Assembly: GCF_002214185.1 (NCBI RefSeq)
Contig: NZ_CP022161.1
Coordinates: 1,797,767 to 1,861,766 of the forward strand
Origin: Streptomyces capitiformicae
GTDB lineage: Bacteria > Actinomycetota > Actinomycetes > Streptomycetales > Streptomycetaceae
DNA length: 64,000 nucleotides
Direction: 5' to 3'
Below the pieces are notes generated by a model. It had not been told where the DNA came from, did no database searches, and saw nothing but the letters and a program-made list of their open reading frames with translations. The translations under genes were made by a program, and so were the position numbers. Of the stretch, positions 28,944 through 37,500 are shown piece after piece. Positions within the stretch are counted from its first letter, which is position 1, and every line of letters starts with the position of its first letter.

Positions 28944-30680
28944 CTACGCTGTTACCGACTCATTATCACCCTCGTCGCTCTTCGGCATGGCCCACTTGAT
29001 TTCTACTCGTCCGTTGACCCGCTCCCACGAAGTACCGCGTCGGGTCGTGTTCGGATTGACGATCACCTCGTCCGCGAAGAGCGCCAGGAATGCCCTGCGC
29101 TCTGCGACTCCCCACCGATCCCAGAGGCCGCCTGGCTCCACTGGGTCGCCACTCTCAGTGTCTGCGACCCATTCCTCGATGGGGAGGCGGGTCGCCGTCG
29201 TTGCAGAGGTTTTCAGTTCATCGATACGGGCAGTGCATCGGGCCTCGTGCTGCCGGTACTTACGAATGGTGTCCCTGAACGCCTGGCGGCCCGTGGGACC
29301 CTCGTACAGCCCCTCGTCTCGGTCGTCGTACAGTTCCGTCATACTCTGCTGAACATGGGCTAGCTGCGCTTCCTGCTCGGCGAGTTCGGCAGTCGCCTCG
29401 GGGTCCGCTCCCTGCACCGCGAACCGCTCAGCCGCAGCCGCGAGGAGGGCAACATCCTCGTCATTCTCAGGATCCAGCTTGGCCACCTTCGCCCAAAGAC
29501 GGGCAGCGACAACGTTGTTCGTCTCCTCCATGGCAATACGCAATACATGCTTCTCCACGTCGCCCACGGAGCGCCGGAGGTTGCATACATACGTTTGGCC
29601 GACGTTGCTAACGGTCATGCCTGATCCGCACTTGCCGCACCGCAAGACACCCCACGACCCAAGGAACGTCATAGTCCCCGCCCGGTCCATGGTCCGCTCT
29701 CGCTTGCGACCGTCAAGAAGTGTTTGGAGGTCATACCAGCGCTTCGGGGTGATAAAGCCCTCGTGTGGCCGTACCGGCTGGCCCTCCTCGTCTCGCAGGA
29801 TTGTACGTTCCCTCGTCTTCGGGTCAACAGGCCCGATGGCAAACCCGGCCAGGCGCGGGTCACGAAGAATGCGGCGGACCACCCTGTCTGACCATTCCAG
29901 ACTTGCCGTATCACTCTCCCCGCCTTTACGACGCCTCTGCGCGGCCTCTCTGCGCGCCTTTGCCGCATCCTGGTCGAGGCTACCCAACGGGGTCTTGGTC
30001 TCTTTGTCTGTCATGTGAGCCGCGATGCCGTTCTCCGTCATACCGGATTCAGCAGACTCGATGATATGCATGATGTTGTCGGACGGCGTCGACTCAGGAC
30101 CGATTTCGGCGTCACTCATCACCCCTGGCTTTAGCAGCCGGAGCGTCAGTCCGTCCGTCTGGACGGTTTCGACATCGAACCCGTAAGGGACCGGGCCAGA
30201 GGAATGTGATCCCTTCACCTTCAAGGTCGCGAAAGCGTCTCGGATAAACTTCGACTTGTTCTTGGATTCCTGATGTGCAAGACCCGCGATCAGGGCGAAG
30301 AATGCGACACCGAACGGGTTGTCGTCCGACGTGTTGATGAAGGGCTCTTGTGTAGAGACGAGTGCCACGCCGTGACTCGCCAACTCCTGTTGAATCTTGA
30401 GCGCCTCGGCAGCCCCCTGTCGCGTGAGGCGCGACAACATGTAGATCACCACGACGTCGAACTTCCGCGCACGGGCATCTTTCATAAGGCGCTCAAAGTC
30501 CGGACGGAAGACGTTCGGGTCATAACCCGACAGTCCTACGTCTTCGTAGTGGCCGACGTGGGTCCATCGATCTTGAGAGTTGATGTAGGAAATCCCCTTC
30601 TCCTTCTGCATCTGAGGAGAAGTCTGGCTGTCCGTCTCGCTCTTGTGACTCTGCCGGCCGTACGTAACTGCCCTGACCAT
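28944..30680 (-). CDS. Large serine recombinase (phage-type integrase)
   Basis: A full-length 578-residue large serine recombinase. The catalytic N-terminal domain starts VRAVTYGRQSHKS (nucleophile serine in YGRQS) and continues VVVIYMLSRLTRQGAAEALK and SKFIRDAFATLKVKG. The recombinase domain has VPYGFDVETVQTDG and RRILRDPRLAGFAIG. The zinc ribbon is WGVLRCGKCGSGMTV with VCNLR, and a coiled coil follows (ELAEQEAQLAHVQQSMTEL). Such enzymes integrate phages and conjugative elements site-specifically. ATG 30680 matches the family start; GTG 30686 is an alternative with AGGGG upstream. No excisionase or structural phage genes are nearby, so it is the intact remnant of an otherwise lost element. 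Confidence 0.9.
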   Translation of the reverse strand: MVRAVTYGRQSHKSETDSQTSPQMQKEKGISYINSQDRWTHVGHYEDVGLSGYDPNVFRPDFERLMKDARARKFDVVVIYMLSRLTRQGAAEALKIQQELASHGVALVSTQEPFINTSDDNPFGVAFFALIAGLAHQESKNKSKFIRDAFATLKVKGSHSSGPVPYGFDVETVQTDGLTLRLLKPGVMSDAEIGPESTPSDNIMHIIESAESGMTENGIAAHMTDKETKTPLGSLDQDAAKARREAAQRRRKGGESDTASLEWSDRVVRRILRDPRLAGFAIGPVDPKTRERTILRDEEGQPVRPHEGFITPKRWYDLQTLLDGRKRERTMDRAGTMTFLGSWGVLRCGKCGSGMTVSNVGQTYVCNLRRSVGDVEKHVLRIAMEETNNVVAARLWAKVAKLDPENDEDVALLAAAAERFAVQGADPEATAELAEQEAQLAHVQQSMTELYDDRDEGLYEGPTGRQAFRDTIRKYRQHEARCTARIDELKTSATTATRLPIEEWVADTESGDPVEPGGLWDRWGVAERRAFLALFADEVIVNPNTTRRGTSWERVNGRVEIKWAMPKSDEGDNESVTA

Positions 30681-31002
30681 GTCCACGTGGCCCCTGCCCC
30701 CCAGGGCGATAAGCTCCATGGGTAGTTACCGTACCGGTTCCCAGAAAGCATCGAAGCCGAAATCCCATCGTGCACGCTCACACCCCCGTCAACCCCACTG
30801 GTCGCGCCGGTACCACCCGTTCCCCCGTCGGGTGAAAATCCGTCAATCCGGTGTAGTGGACGGGACTTGGCCAGTGACCGGCGGGAACGGAGATCGTTCC
30901 TCGGGAGGAGCCGGACCGCCCGGCACCCGTCGCCGGCGGCCGCTGCCGGGACGTCTGCCACACGTGCCCCCACGGGGGGGCGAGGGCCGAGGAGGCCGTC
31001 AC

Positions 31003-31167
31003 ATGTCCCAGGAAGCCGTGCCGGAGCAGGCCACCGTGCCTGCGCAGCCCAAGGGTCTGCTCCAGCAGATGGAGGAGTTGATGGCTGCCCTGAACGCGGA
31101 CCTGTCCCAGCTTGACGCGGATCTTTCGGCGCGGGGCGCTGCCGTGGAGGAGAGCGAGACGGCCTGA
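31003..31167 (+). CDS. Small acidic protein of unknown function (54 aa)
   Basis: A short gene with an excellent ribosome site (GGAGG, 7 bp before ATG 31003) and a strong hairpin after its stop, so it is very likely real. It begins MSQEAVPEQATVPAQPKG and continues with a helical, coiled-coil-like stretch LLQQMEELMAALNADLSQLD. It has no cysteine, signal peptide or membrane segment. Similar tiny proteins of unknown role occur in Streptomyces. It lies immediately beyond the integrase, on the opposite strand. Confidence 0.7.
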   Translation: MSQEAVPEQATVPAQPKGLLQQMEELMAALNADLSQLDADLSARGAAVEESETA

Positions 31168-31189
31168 CCTTCCGAGTTACGCCGACCTG

Positions 31190-31217
31190 CGCCCGGCCGT
31201 CCCGTCTCGGCCGGGCG
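31190..31217 (+). terminator. Hairpin terminator after the 54-residue gene
   Basis: CGCCCGGCCG (31190-31199) and CGGCCGGGCG (31208-31217) are perfect 10-bp arms around an 8-nt loop, followed by TTCGTCGTCT. It begins 23 bp after the stop codon of the small gene. Confidence 0.7.
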
Positions 31218-31267
31218 TTCGTCGTCTGGTGCGGATCGCTGCCGCGGAGAGCTCGGGTGGTTCGGTT

Positions 31268-31345
31268 CGGGGGCGTGTGCGGGTGGGTGGGGGCTTGTCG
31301 CGCCCGCGCGGCGGAGCCGCATCTCGATACAGCCCCGCGCCGCCA
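31268..31345 (-). repeat. Dispersed Streptomyces-type element (CGGCGGAGCCGCAT core)
   Basis: The stretch containing GCGCCCGCGCGGCGGAGCCG followed by CATCTCGATACAGCCCCGCG matches another abundant Streptomyces intergenic element that I recognise from memory. It is usually found joined to the GGGGCGCGGGGAACTGCGCG core seen at 8467; here only this half is present. Confidence 0.6.
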
Positions 31346-31369
31346 AACGCACGCCCAGCACGCGAGTTG

Positions 31370-31858
31370 TCAGGCGCCCCGACCGGACCCCGTCGCATCC
31401 GGCTCCGACAGCACCTTGTCCCTCGCCGCCAGACGCCGCAGCATCTCCAGGACCCTGTCGCGGGCCTCGTCCGCCGCGTCGATGGCCTCCATGCACTGCC
31501 AGTAGGTCGCTTCGTCGTCGGCCGCGCTGGCGAGGGCGACGAGGGCGATGCCGACCTCGCCGAGGAGACCGCCGAGGCGGTCGAGGGACTCGTGGGCGTC
31601 GCCCAACTCGGTGAGCTGGGCGGCGCGTAAGTCGCCCACGCCGAGGGGCGGGGCGCCGAGTATGCCGCAGCCGCTGCCCGCCAGCTCGGTCAACCCGAGG
31701 GCCTCGCCGCGCAGTTCGGGAGGGCCCGAGACCGCGAGGCGGCTGCCGATCGCCTGGGCGAGGGCGTACGCCTGCCACGCCTCCGCCATGATCCGAGGTC
31801 CCTCGACGCTGCCCCCCAGGGCACGCCTGCTCGCCAAGATGAGCCGCACCGCATCCAT
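31370..31858 (-). CDS. DUF6099-like protein, Streptomyces-specific
   Basis: A 162-residue soluble, mostly helical protein beginning MDAVRLILASRRALGGSVEG and containing PRIMAEAWQAYALAQAIGSRL and LTELGDAHESLDRLGGLLGE. I recall this pattern from Streptomyces proteins grouped as DUF6099; I am moderately sure of the name. No catalytic motif is visible. An upstream 200-bp region contains two DnaA-box matches. Confidence 0.65.
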   Translation of the reverse strand: MDAVRLILASRRALGGSVEGPRIMAEAWQAYALAQAIGSRLAVSGPPELRGEALGLTELAGSGCGILGAPPLGVGDLRAAQLTELGDAHESLDRLGGLLGEVGIALVALASAADDEATYWQCMEAIDAADEARDRVLEMLRRLAARDKVLSEPDATGSGRGA

Positions 31859-31969
31859 GCGCTGCCCCTACTGTCCCTGACGCGCTCTCACACGTCCGCC
31901 CGAACTCCTACCTGTTCATTACCCAGAGTGAAGGTCTGTGAGACAGAAAGCCAGAGGAAGCCTGAAATC

Positions 31970-31995
31970 TGTGGATAACAAAAGGCTGTGGACAA
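31970..31995 (+). promoter_or_regulatory. Pair of DnaA boxes
   Basis: TGTGGATAA (31970-31978) and TGTGGACAA (31987-31995) are exact reverse complements of TTATCCACA and TTGTCCACA, the E. coli and Streptomyces consensus DnaA boxes. They have the same orientation, 17 bp apart, in an AT-rich gap between the divergently oriented upstream side of the DUF6099 gene and the end of the MazG-like gene. Two boxes are too few for an origin; DnaA-dependent control or titration is possible. Confidence 0.6.
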
Positions 31996-32058
31996 CTTTT
32001 CAACTCCGGAGAGTGACAAGTGGATGAACGTCTTCATCGATATCGACATGGCACACCG

Positions 32059-32409
32059 TCATGGCGGCCCCGGCGCCGGAAACCTCCGCTCGTTGCGGTC
32101 GATCTTCGCATCCAGCGCCGACAGCGGGTCGATGCCGAGGACTTCGCAGAGCTGGAGCAAGTAGGCGAGGACGTCGGCGACTTCGTCCGTCACCCGGGCG
32201 GCCGTCGCCGGGTCCTCCATCACGAGGGACGACTCCTCCGGCGTCAACCACTGGAAGATCTCCACGAGTTCGCAGGCTTCGACGCTCAGCGCGGAGACGA
32301 GGTTCTTGGGGGTGTGGTACGGCTGCCAGTGGCGGGCGGCGGCGAACTCGGCGAGTCGGCGCTGGAGTGCCGGCAGGTCCGGCTTCCCGCCGGATTCAGG
32401 ATCTTTCAC
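32059..32409 (-). CDS. MazG-like nucleotide pyrophosphohydrolase
   Basis: A 116-residue all-helical NTP-PPase of the MazG/dCTPase superfamily, which hydrolyses non-canonical or excess NTPs to NMP and PPi. The signature metal-binding residues are in ALSVEACELVEIFQWL (ExxE) and VTDEVADVLAYLLQLCEVLG (ExxD). Length is normal for the short 'MazG nucleotide pyrophosphohydrolase' group. It overlaps the end of the ATPase gene by 14 bp, which suggests co-expression. Confidence 0.88.
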   Translation of the reverse strand: MKDPESGGKPDLPALQRRLAEFAAARHWQPYHTPKNLVSALSVEACELVEIFQWLTPEESSLVMEDPATAARVTDEVADVLAYLLQLCEVLGIDPLSALDAKIDRNERRFPAPGPP

Positions 32410-33682
32410 GGTTCAGGTGTACCACCGTCACCCCCGGCACCCCGGCGGCCCAGGACGCGTCACTCACCGCGCCCACCAGCCGGATATGGCCACGCTCGCA
32501 CATCCGGGCCGCCAGCCGCACCAACTCCAGCGCCTGGCGGGGGTCCAGGGAGCGGTCGAAACCGTCGGCGAGCACCGTGAGGGTCTGCAGGGCCGCGGGC
32601 ACCTCCGCGACCGGGTCGACCTCCAGCACCCCGGGTCCGGTGAACAGCACCAGGGCCAGCGCCAGATACCTCAACTCCCCGTCGCCGAGCAGGCCGAGGG
32701 CCGTCCGTACGCCGTCGCCCCGGTCCAGCACGGCCCGTACCAGACCGTCCCGCACCCGATTGTTCCGCACCAGACCATCCCGTACGAGACCGTCCCGCAA
32801 CGGTTCGGCGAGCAGGTCCACCACCGGGCCCGCGCAGCCGTCCCGGACCGCCGCGACGAGCTGCGCGTGGCGGCGTCCGCACTCCGTCCTCGTACGCCAC
32901 AGCACATCGGCGAGGTTGTCGCAGCCCCGCAGGAGCCGCCCGGAGCCGAGGGGTACGGCCTCGCGCATGCGGCCGGGGCGGGGGTCGCAGGCGAAGACCG
33001 AGCGCAGCGCGACCACCGTCTGCTCCGCGGCGGCGAGCACCCGCCGCTGGCCGTCCGTCCTGCCCGCGACGCGGAGCGGGAGCAGGGCGGTGCCGAGCCG
33101 GTCGTCGGGCAGGGGGCCACGGGTGACGGGGGTCGAGCCCGCCGTGTGCCAGGAGGCCTGGACGACGGGGCGGGACGGGTCGACCAGCGCCGTCTGCAGC
33201 AGGGTCAGCCCGCCGGCCGTCAACCGCTCGCCCACGATGCGCAGTTCGGGCTCGGCCTGGATGGCGACGTCGAGCCGTACCGGACCCTCGGGGCCGTCGG
33301 TGGTGCAGCCGATACGGAAGCCGCGCCGCCGCTGGGCGTCCGGGCGGGCCCGCTCGGGCACACAGCCCGCCGGGTCCCGGAACGCCTCGCCGAGCCGGGC
33401 GCCGCCGCCGAGCCGCGCCAGCGCCTCGTACGCCCGGAGCGCGGTCGACTTGCCGCTGCCGCTGCGCCCCGTGAGCAGGGTCAGCGGTCCGAGCGGGAGG
33501 ACGGCACCGCGGTGCCCGGCGAAGGCGGAGAGCCGCAGCTCGGTGACGCCGGGCCGCTCTGGGCGCGCTTCGGCGCGCCGCTCGTCACACACCGGCTGTG
33601 ATGGCGACGACGGCGATGTCAGTGGCGGTGGCGGTGGCGTCACCGACGCCGGCGGCGCCGGTGACAGGGGTGACGCGGTCAT
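32396..33682 (-). CDS. RecF/SMC-like ATPase
   Basis: A 428-residue P-loop protein. The N-terminus is a Pro/Ser-rich tail, then VTELRLSAFAGHRGAVLPLG and the Walker A loop LTGRSGSGKSTALRAY, as in RecF-type ABC ATPases. A signature-like LLGDGELRYLALALVLFTGP and Walker B-like LEVDPVAEVPAAL follow, with a D-loop region TLTVLADGFDRSLDPRQAL. A tandem RDGLVRDGLVRNNRVRDGL segment sits in the middle. It overlaps the MazG-like gene. Such ATPases are found in chromosome maintenance and in some defence systems; no defence partner is evident here. Confidence 0.78.
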   Translation of the reverse strand: MTASPLSPAPPASVTPPPPPLTSPSSPSQPVCDERRAEARPERPGVTELRLSAFAGHRGAVLPLGPLTLLTGRSGSGKSTALRAYEALARLGGGARLGEAFRDPAGCVPERARPDAQRRRGFRIGCTTDGPEGPVRLDVAIQAEPELRIVGERLTAGGLTLLQTALVDPSRPVVQASWHTAGSTPVTRGPLPDDRLGTALLPLRVAGRTDGQRRVLAAAEQTVVALRSVFACDPRPGRMREAVPLGSGRLLRGCDNLADVLWRTRTECGRRHAQLVAAVRDGCAGPVVDLLAEPLRDGLVRDGLVRNNRVRDGLVRAVLDRGDGVRTALGLLGDGELRYLALALVLFTGPGVLEVDPVAEVPAALQTLTVLADGFDRSLDPRQALELVRLAARMCERGHIRLVGAVSDASWAAGVPGVTVVHLNRERS

Positions 33683-33790
33683 ATGCGGACAGTAAGGGTC
33701 CGCTTGCCCGGCAAACCGTTCCGTCCGGCTGATCTTCCTACGATCGGGGGAGCGCCCCCCGACAGCTCGGGGGAGCGCCCGCGCGGAGCC

Positions 33791-34189
33791 TCACACCCCC
33801 GGGATCCCCGCACCTTCCATCAGCCCGCGCACCTCGGTTCCCGGTGGTGTGAGGAGGAACACGTTCCGGTCGACGCGGTGCATTCCGCTGGCGAGTCCGA
33901 AGACGACACCCGTGCTGAAGTCGAGTACGCGCTTGGCGACGTCCGTCTCCGCCCCGGACAGGTCGAGGAGCACCGGAACGCCCGCCATCAGCGTCTCGGC
34001 GACCTCGCGGGCGTCCGCGAAGACATTGACGCGCAGGACGACGAAACGGCGCCTGGCCTCGGTCTCGGCCTCCGGTATGGTCCGGTGGCCGACCGCGGAC
34101 GGCCATGCGTCCCGGCCCCGCAGCGGCACGACCTGAGCGAGCCCCTCCCACTGTTCGTCGGTGACATCGTGGCTGTTCACCCTGTTCAC
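33791..34189 (-). CDS. SepF-family cell division protein (paralogue)
   Basis: A 132-residue SepF-domain protein: RRFVVLRVNVFADAREVAET, GVPVLLDLSGAETDVAKRVL, DFSTGVVFGLASGMHRVDRN and VFLLTPPG. SepF tethers FtsZ to the membrane; Streptomyces has extra shorter paralogues in addition to the main sepF beside ftsZ, and this gene, lacking the amphipathic N-terminal helix, fits one of those. I use GTG 34189, which has GGGGGA 6 bp upstream; the open frame extends further. Confidence 0.85.
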   Translation of the reverse strand: MNRVNSHDVTDEQWEGLAQVVPLRGRDAWPSAVGHRTIPEAETEARRRFVVLRVNVFADAREVAETLMAGVPVLLDLSGAETDVAKRVLDFSTGVVFGLASGMHRVDRNVFLLTPPGTEVRGLMEGAGIPGV

Positions 34190-34527
34190 CGGCCTTCCCC
34201 CTGGCTCGCACTGACTGACTGCATCGGCCAATTCTTACGCATGGTCACCCGTTCGGCCCAACAGCGACACGGACCGCGACACTCCCACCTGTCACATCGG
34301 CCGTACATTGGCCGTCACATCGGCCGGTTCCCGCCCTCACAGCCCGTCGGCGGGCCGTGTGTGGCGGGCGTAACCCCTCATGATCAGGTCATGTGACATC
34401 GGCGTAACGGGCAATTCGTACGATCGGGCCTGCCGGACACCGACTCGGACACTGAGCAGACAACGGCCGGCAGCCGTACCGGAGACCGACCGGACTACGA
34501 CCGGACACCGACAGAGAGGGGCCGCCC
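34190..34527 (+). promoter_or_regulatory. Upstream region of the nitrate reductase gene
   Basis: This 338-bp gap contains no gene. Between 34290 and 34331 the motif CATCGGCCG occurs twice (as GTCACATCGGCCG) with a related ATTGGCCG between them. CATGA-TCAGG-TCATG at 34379-34393 is an inverted repeat suitable for a regulator. Two GGCGTAAC motifs flank it (about 34368 and 34402). Nitrogen control by GlnR would be expected for nitrate assimilation, but no convincing GlnR box (gTnAc-n6-GaAAc) is visible. Confidence 0.4.
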
Positions 34528-37500
34528 GTGGCCGCACAGGGCCCGCCGAGCACCACGACCCAGGTGCGGACCGTGTGCTCGTACTGCGGTGTCGGCTGCG
34601 GCATGCTCCTGGACGTCGGGATGGGTCCCGACGGACGGCGTACGGTCCTGAAGGCGACCGGTGACAAGTCCCACCCGGCGAACTTCGGCCGGCTGTGCAC
34701 CAAGGGCGCGACCACCGCCGACATGCTCGCGGCACCGGGCCGGCTCACCACCGCCCTCGTGCGGGACGACCGGGGCGACGAGCCGGTCCCCACGCCCGTC
34801 GCCGCCGCGATCGCCGAGACCGCCCGGCGACTGCGCGCGATCATCGACGAGCACGGGCCCGACGCGTTCGCCTTCTACGTCTCGGGCCAGATGAGCCTCG
34901 AAGCGCAGTACCTCGCGAACAAGCTGGCCAAAGGCTTCATCCGCACCAACCAGATCGAGTCGAACTCCCGGCTGTGCATGGCGAGCGCCGGCACCGGCTA
35001 CAAGCTCTCGCTGGGCGCCGACGGGCCGCCCGGCTCGTACGAGGATCTCGACAAGGCGGACGTCTTCCTCGTCATCGGCTCGAACATGGCGGACTGCCAC
35101 CCCATTCTCTTCCTGCGGATGATGGACCGGGTCAAGGCGGGCGCGAAGCTGATCGTCGTCGACCCACGGCGTACGGCGACCGCGGAGAAGGCCGATCTGT
35201 TCCTGCAGATACGGCCGGGTACGGATCTCGCGCTGCTGAACGGCCTGCTGCATCTGCTGCACGCCGACGGTCACACCGATCCCGAGTTCATCGCCGCGTA
35301 CACCGAGGGCTGGGAGGCGATGCCCGACTTCCTCGCCGAGTACCCGCCCGCGTCCGTCAGCGAGATCACGGGGCTCGCCGAGGACGACATACGGGAGGCC
35401 GCGCGGCTGATCGGCGAGGCCGAGGAATGGACGAGCTGCTGGACGATGGGGCTCAACCAGTCCACGCACGGCACCTGGAACACCAACGCGCTCGTCAATC
35501 TGCATCTCGCCACCGGCGCCATCTGCCGTCCGGGCAGCGGGCCGTTCTCGCTCACCGGGCAGCCCAATGCCATGGGCGGGCGTGAGATGGGTTACATGGG
35601 GCCCGGGCTGCCCGGTCAGCGGTCCGTGCTCGTGGACGAGGAGCGGGCGTTCGTCGAGGAGCTGTGGGGGCTGGCGCCGGAGACCCTGCGGAAGGACGGC
35701 GTCGGCAAGGGCACGGTCGAGATGTTCCAGAAGATGGCCGACGGGGAGATCAAGGCCTGCTGGATCATCTGTACCAACCCCGTCGCTTCCGTCGCCAACC
35801 GGAAGACCGTGATCGAAGGGCTGGAGGCCGCCGAGCTCGTCGTCACGCAGGACGTGTTCGCCGACACGGAGACCAACGCGTACGCCGATGTCGTGCTGCC
35901 GGGTGCACTGTGGACCGAGTCCGAGGGCGTCCTCATCAACAGCGAGCGGAATCTGACGCTCGCGGCCCCCGCCGCCGATCCGCCCGGTGAGGCGATGGCC
36001 GACTGGCGGATCATCGCGGCCGTCGCCCGGGAGATGGGGTTCGAGAAGGGGTTCTCGTACGACAGTGCCGAGCAGGTCTTCGAGGAGATCAAGCAGGCGT
36101 GGAACCCGAAGACCGGGTGGGATCTGCGGGGCGTGACGTACGAGCGACTGGGGTCCACCACTGTGCAGTGGCCTGCGGCTGAGCAGGACGGTCCTGCGCG
36201 GAATCCCATCCGGTATGTGGACGAGGACGGGGGGCTCACCTTCCCCACGGCGAGTGGACTGGCCGTATTCCATGCGCGGCCGCACATGCCGGCCGCCGAG
36301 ATGCCGGACGACGACTATCCGTTCGTGCTCAACACCGGGCGGTTGCAGCATCAGTGGCACACGCTGACGAAGACGGGCAAGGTCGCCAAGCTCAACAAGC
36401 TGAACCCCGGGCCGTTCGTGGAGGTGCATCCGCGGGACGCCGAGGAGTTGGGGATCGCCGAGGGCGACTCCGTCGAGGTGGCCTCGCGGCGGGGGCGGGC
36501 CGTGTTGCCCGCCGTGGTCACGGATCGGGTGCGGCCGGGGTGTCTGTTCGCGCCGTTCCACTGGAACGATCTGTTCGGGGAGTATCTGAGCATCAACGCG
36601 GTGACGAGTGACGCGGTGGATCCGTTGTCGTTCCAGCCGGAGTTGAAGGTGTGTGCGGTGGGGGTGACCAAGGTTTCCTCGCCCCCTCCGCCCCTACCCG
36701 TCCCTCCCCCACTCTCGGCTTCGCTCGAGCGGGGGAACCCCCATCCAGGGGCGGCTGTCCCTTCGACCCCGCTCCTGGGGGCTGCGCCCCCAGACCCCCG
36801 TCGGCCTTCGGCCTCGTCCTCAAACGCCGGACAGGCTGAATTGGTGCGGTCCGGCGCCACCATGGCCGTGCTCGGGCTGGAGCCCGCTCCGCCGCCCGTC
36901 CTCTCCGCTCAGGAGCGGCAGTACCTCACCGGGTTCCTCGCCGGGCTCGGGAGCGGTGTGTCGGGCGTGCCGGTGTTGCCTGCGGACGCGCCCTTCACTC
37001 CTGAGCACGCGTTGTGGGTGAACGGGGTGCTCGCCGGGATGTATTCGCGGGCCGCGGCTCCTGCCGTCGTCGAGCCCGCCGGGCGTGAGGTGGTCGTGCT
37101 GTGGGCCTCGCAGACGGGGACCGCGGAGGAGTTCGCGGTGGCGGCCGCCGAGCATCTGGGGGCCGCCGGGCACCGGGCGACGCTGATCGGTATGGACGAG
37201 ACCGAGCCGGGCCGACTTCCGCACGGCGCAGACCTGTTGCTCATCACCAGCACCTTCGGCGACGGCGACGCGCCCGACAACGGCTCCGGGTTCTGGGAGG
37301 CTCTCGCCCACCGGGAGGCCCCGCGCCTGGACGGTGTGCGCTATGCCGTGCTGGCCTTCGGCGACTCCTCGTACGACGACTTCTGCGGGCACGGCCGACG
37401 CCTCGACGCACGGCTCGACGAGCTGGGCGCGGTGCGCCTGGCCCCGCGTACGGACTGCGAGCCGGACTACGAGCCGTCGGCGGACGCCTGGCTCGACCAG

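Noticed and set aside
31003..31167. Lanthipeptide or other RiPP precursor
   Set aside because: No Cys, no Ser/Thr-rich core, and no modification enzyme gene nearby.
31970..31995. Chromosomal origin (oriC)
   Set aside because: Only two DnaA boxes, and no dnaA, dnaN or gyrB nearby.
34368..34420. GlnR binding box upstream of nitrate reductase
   Set aside because: GTAAC motifs are present, but the second half-site (GaAAc at 6-bp spacing) is not.
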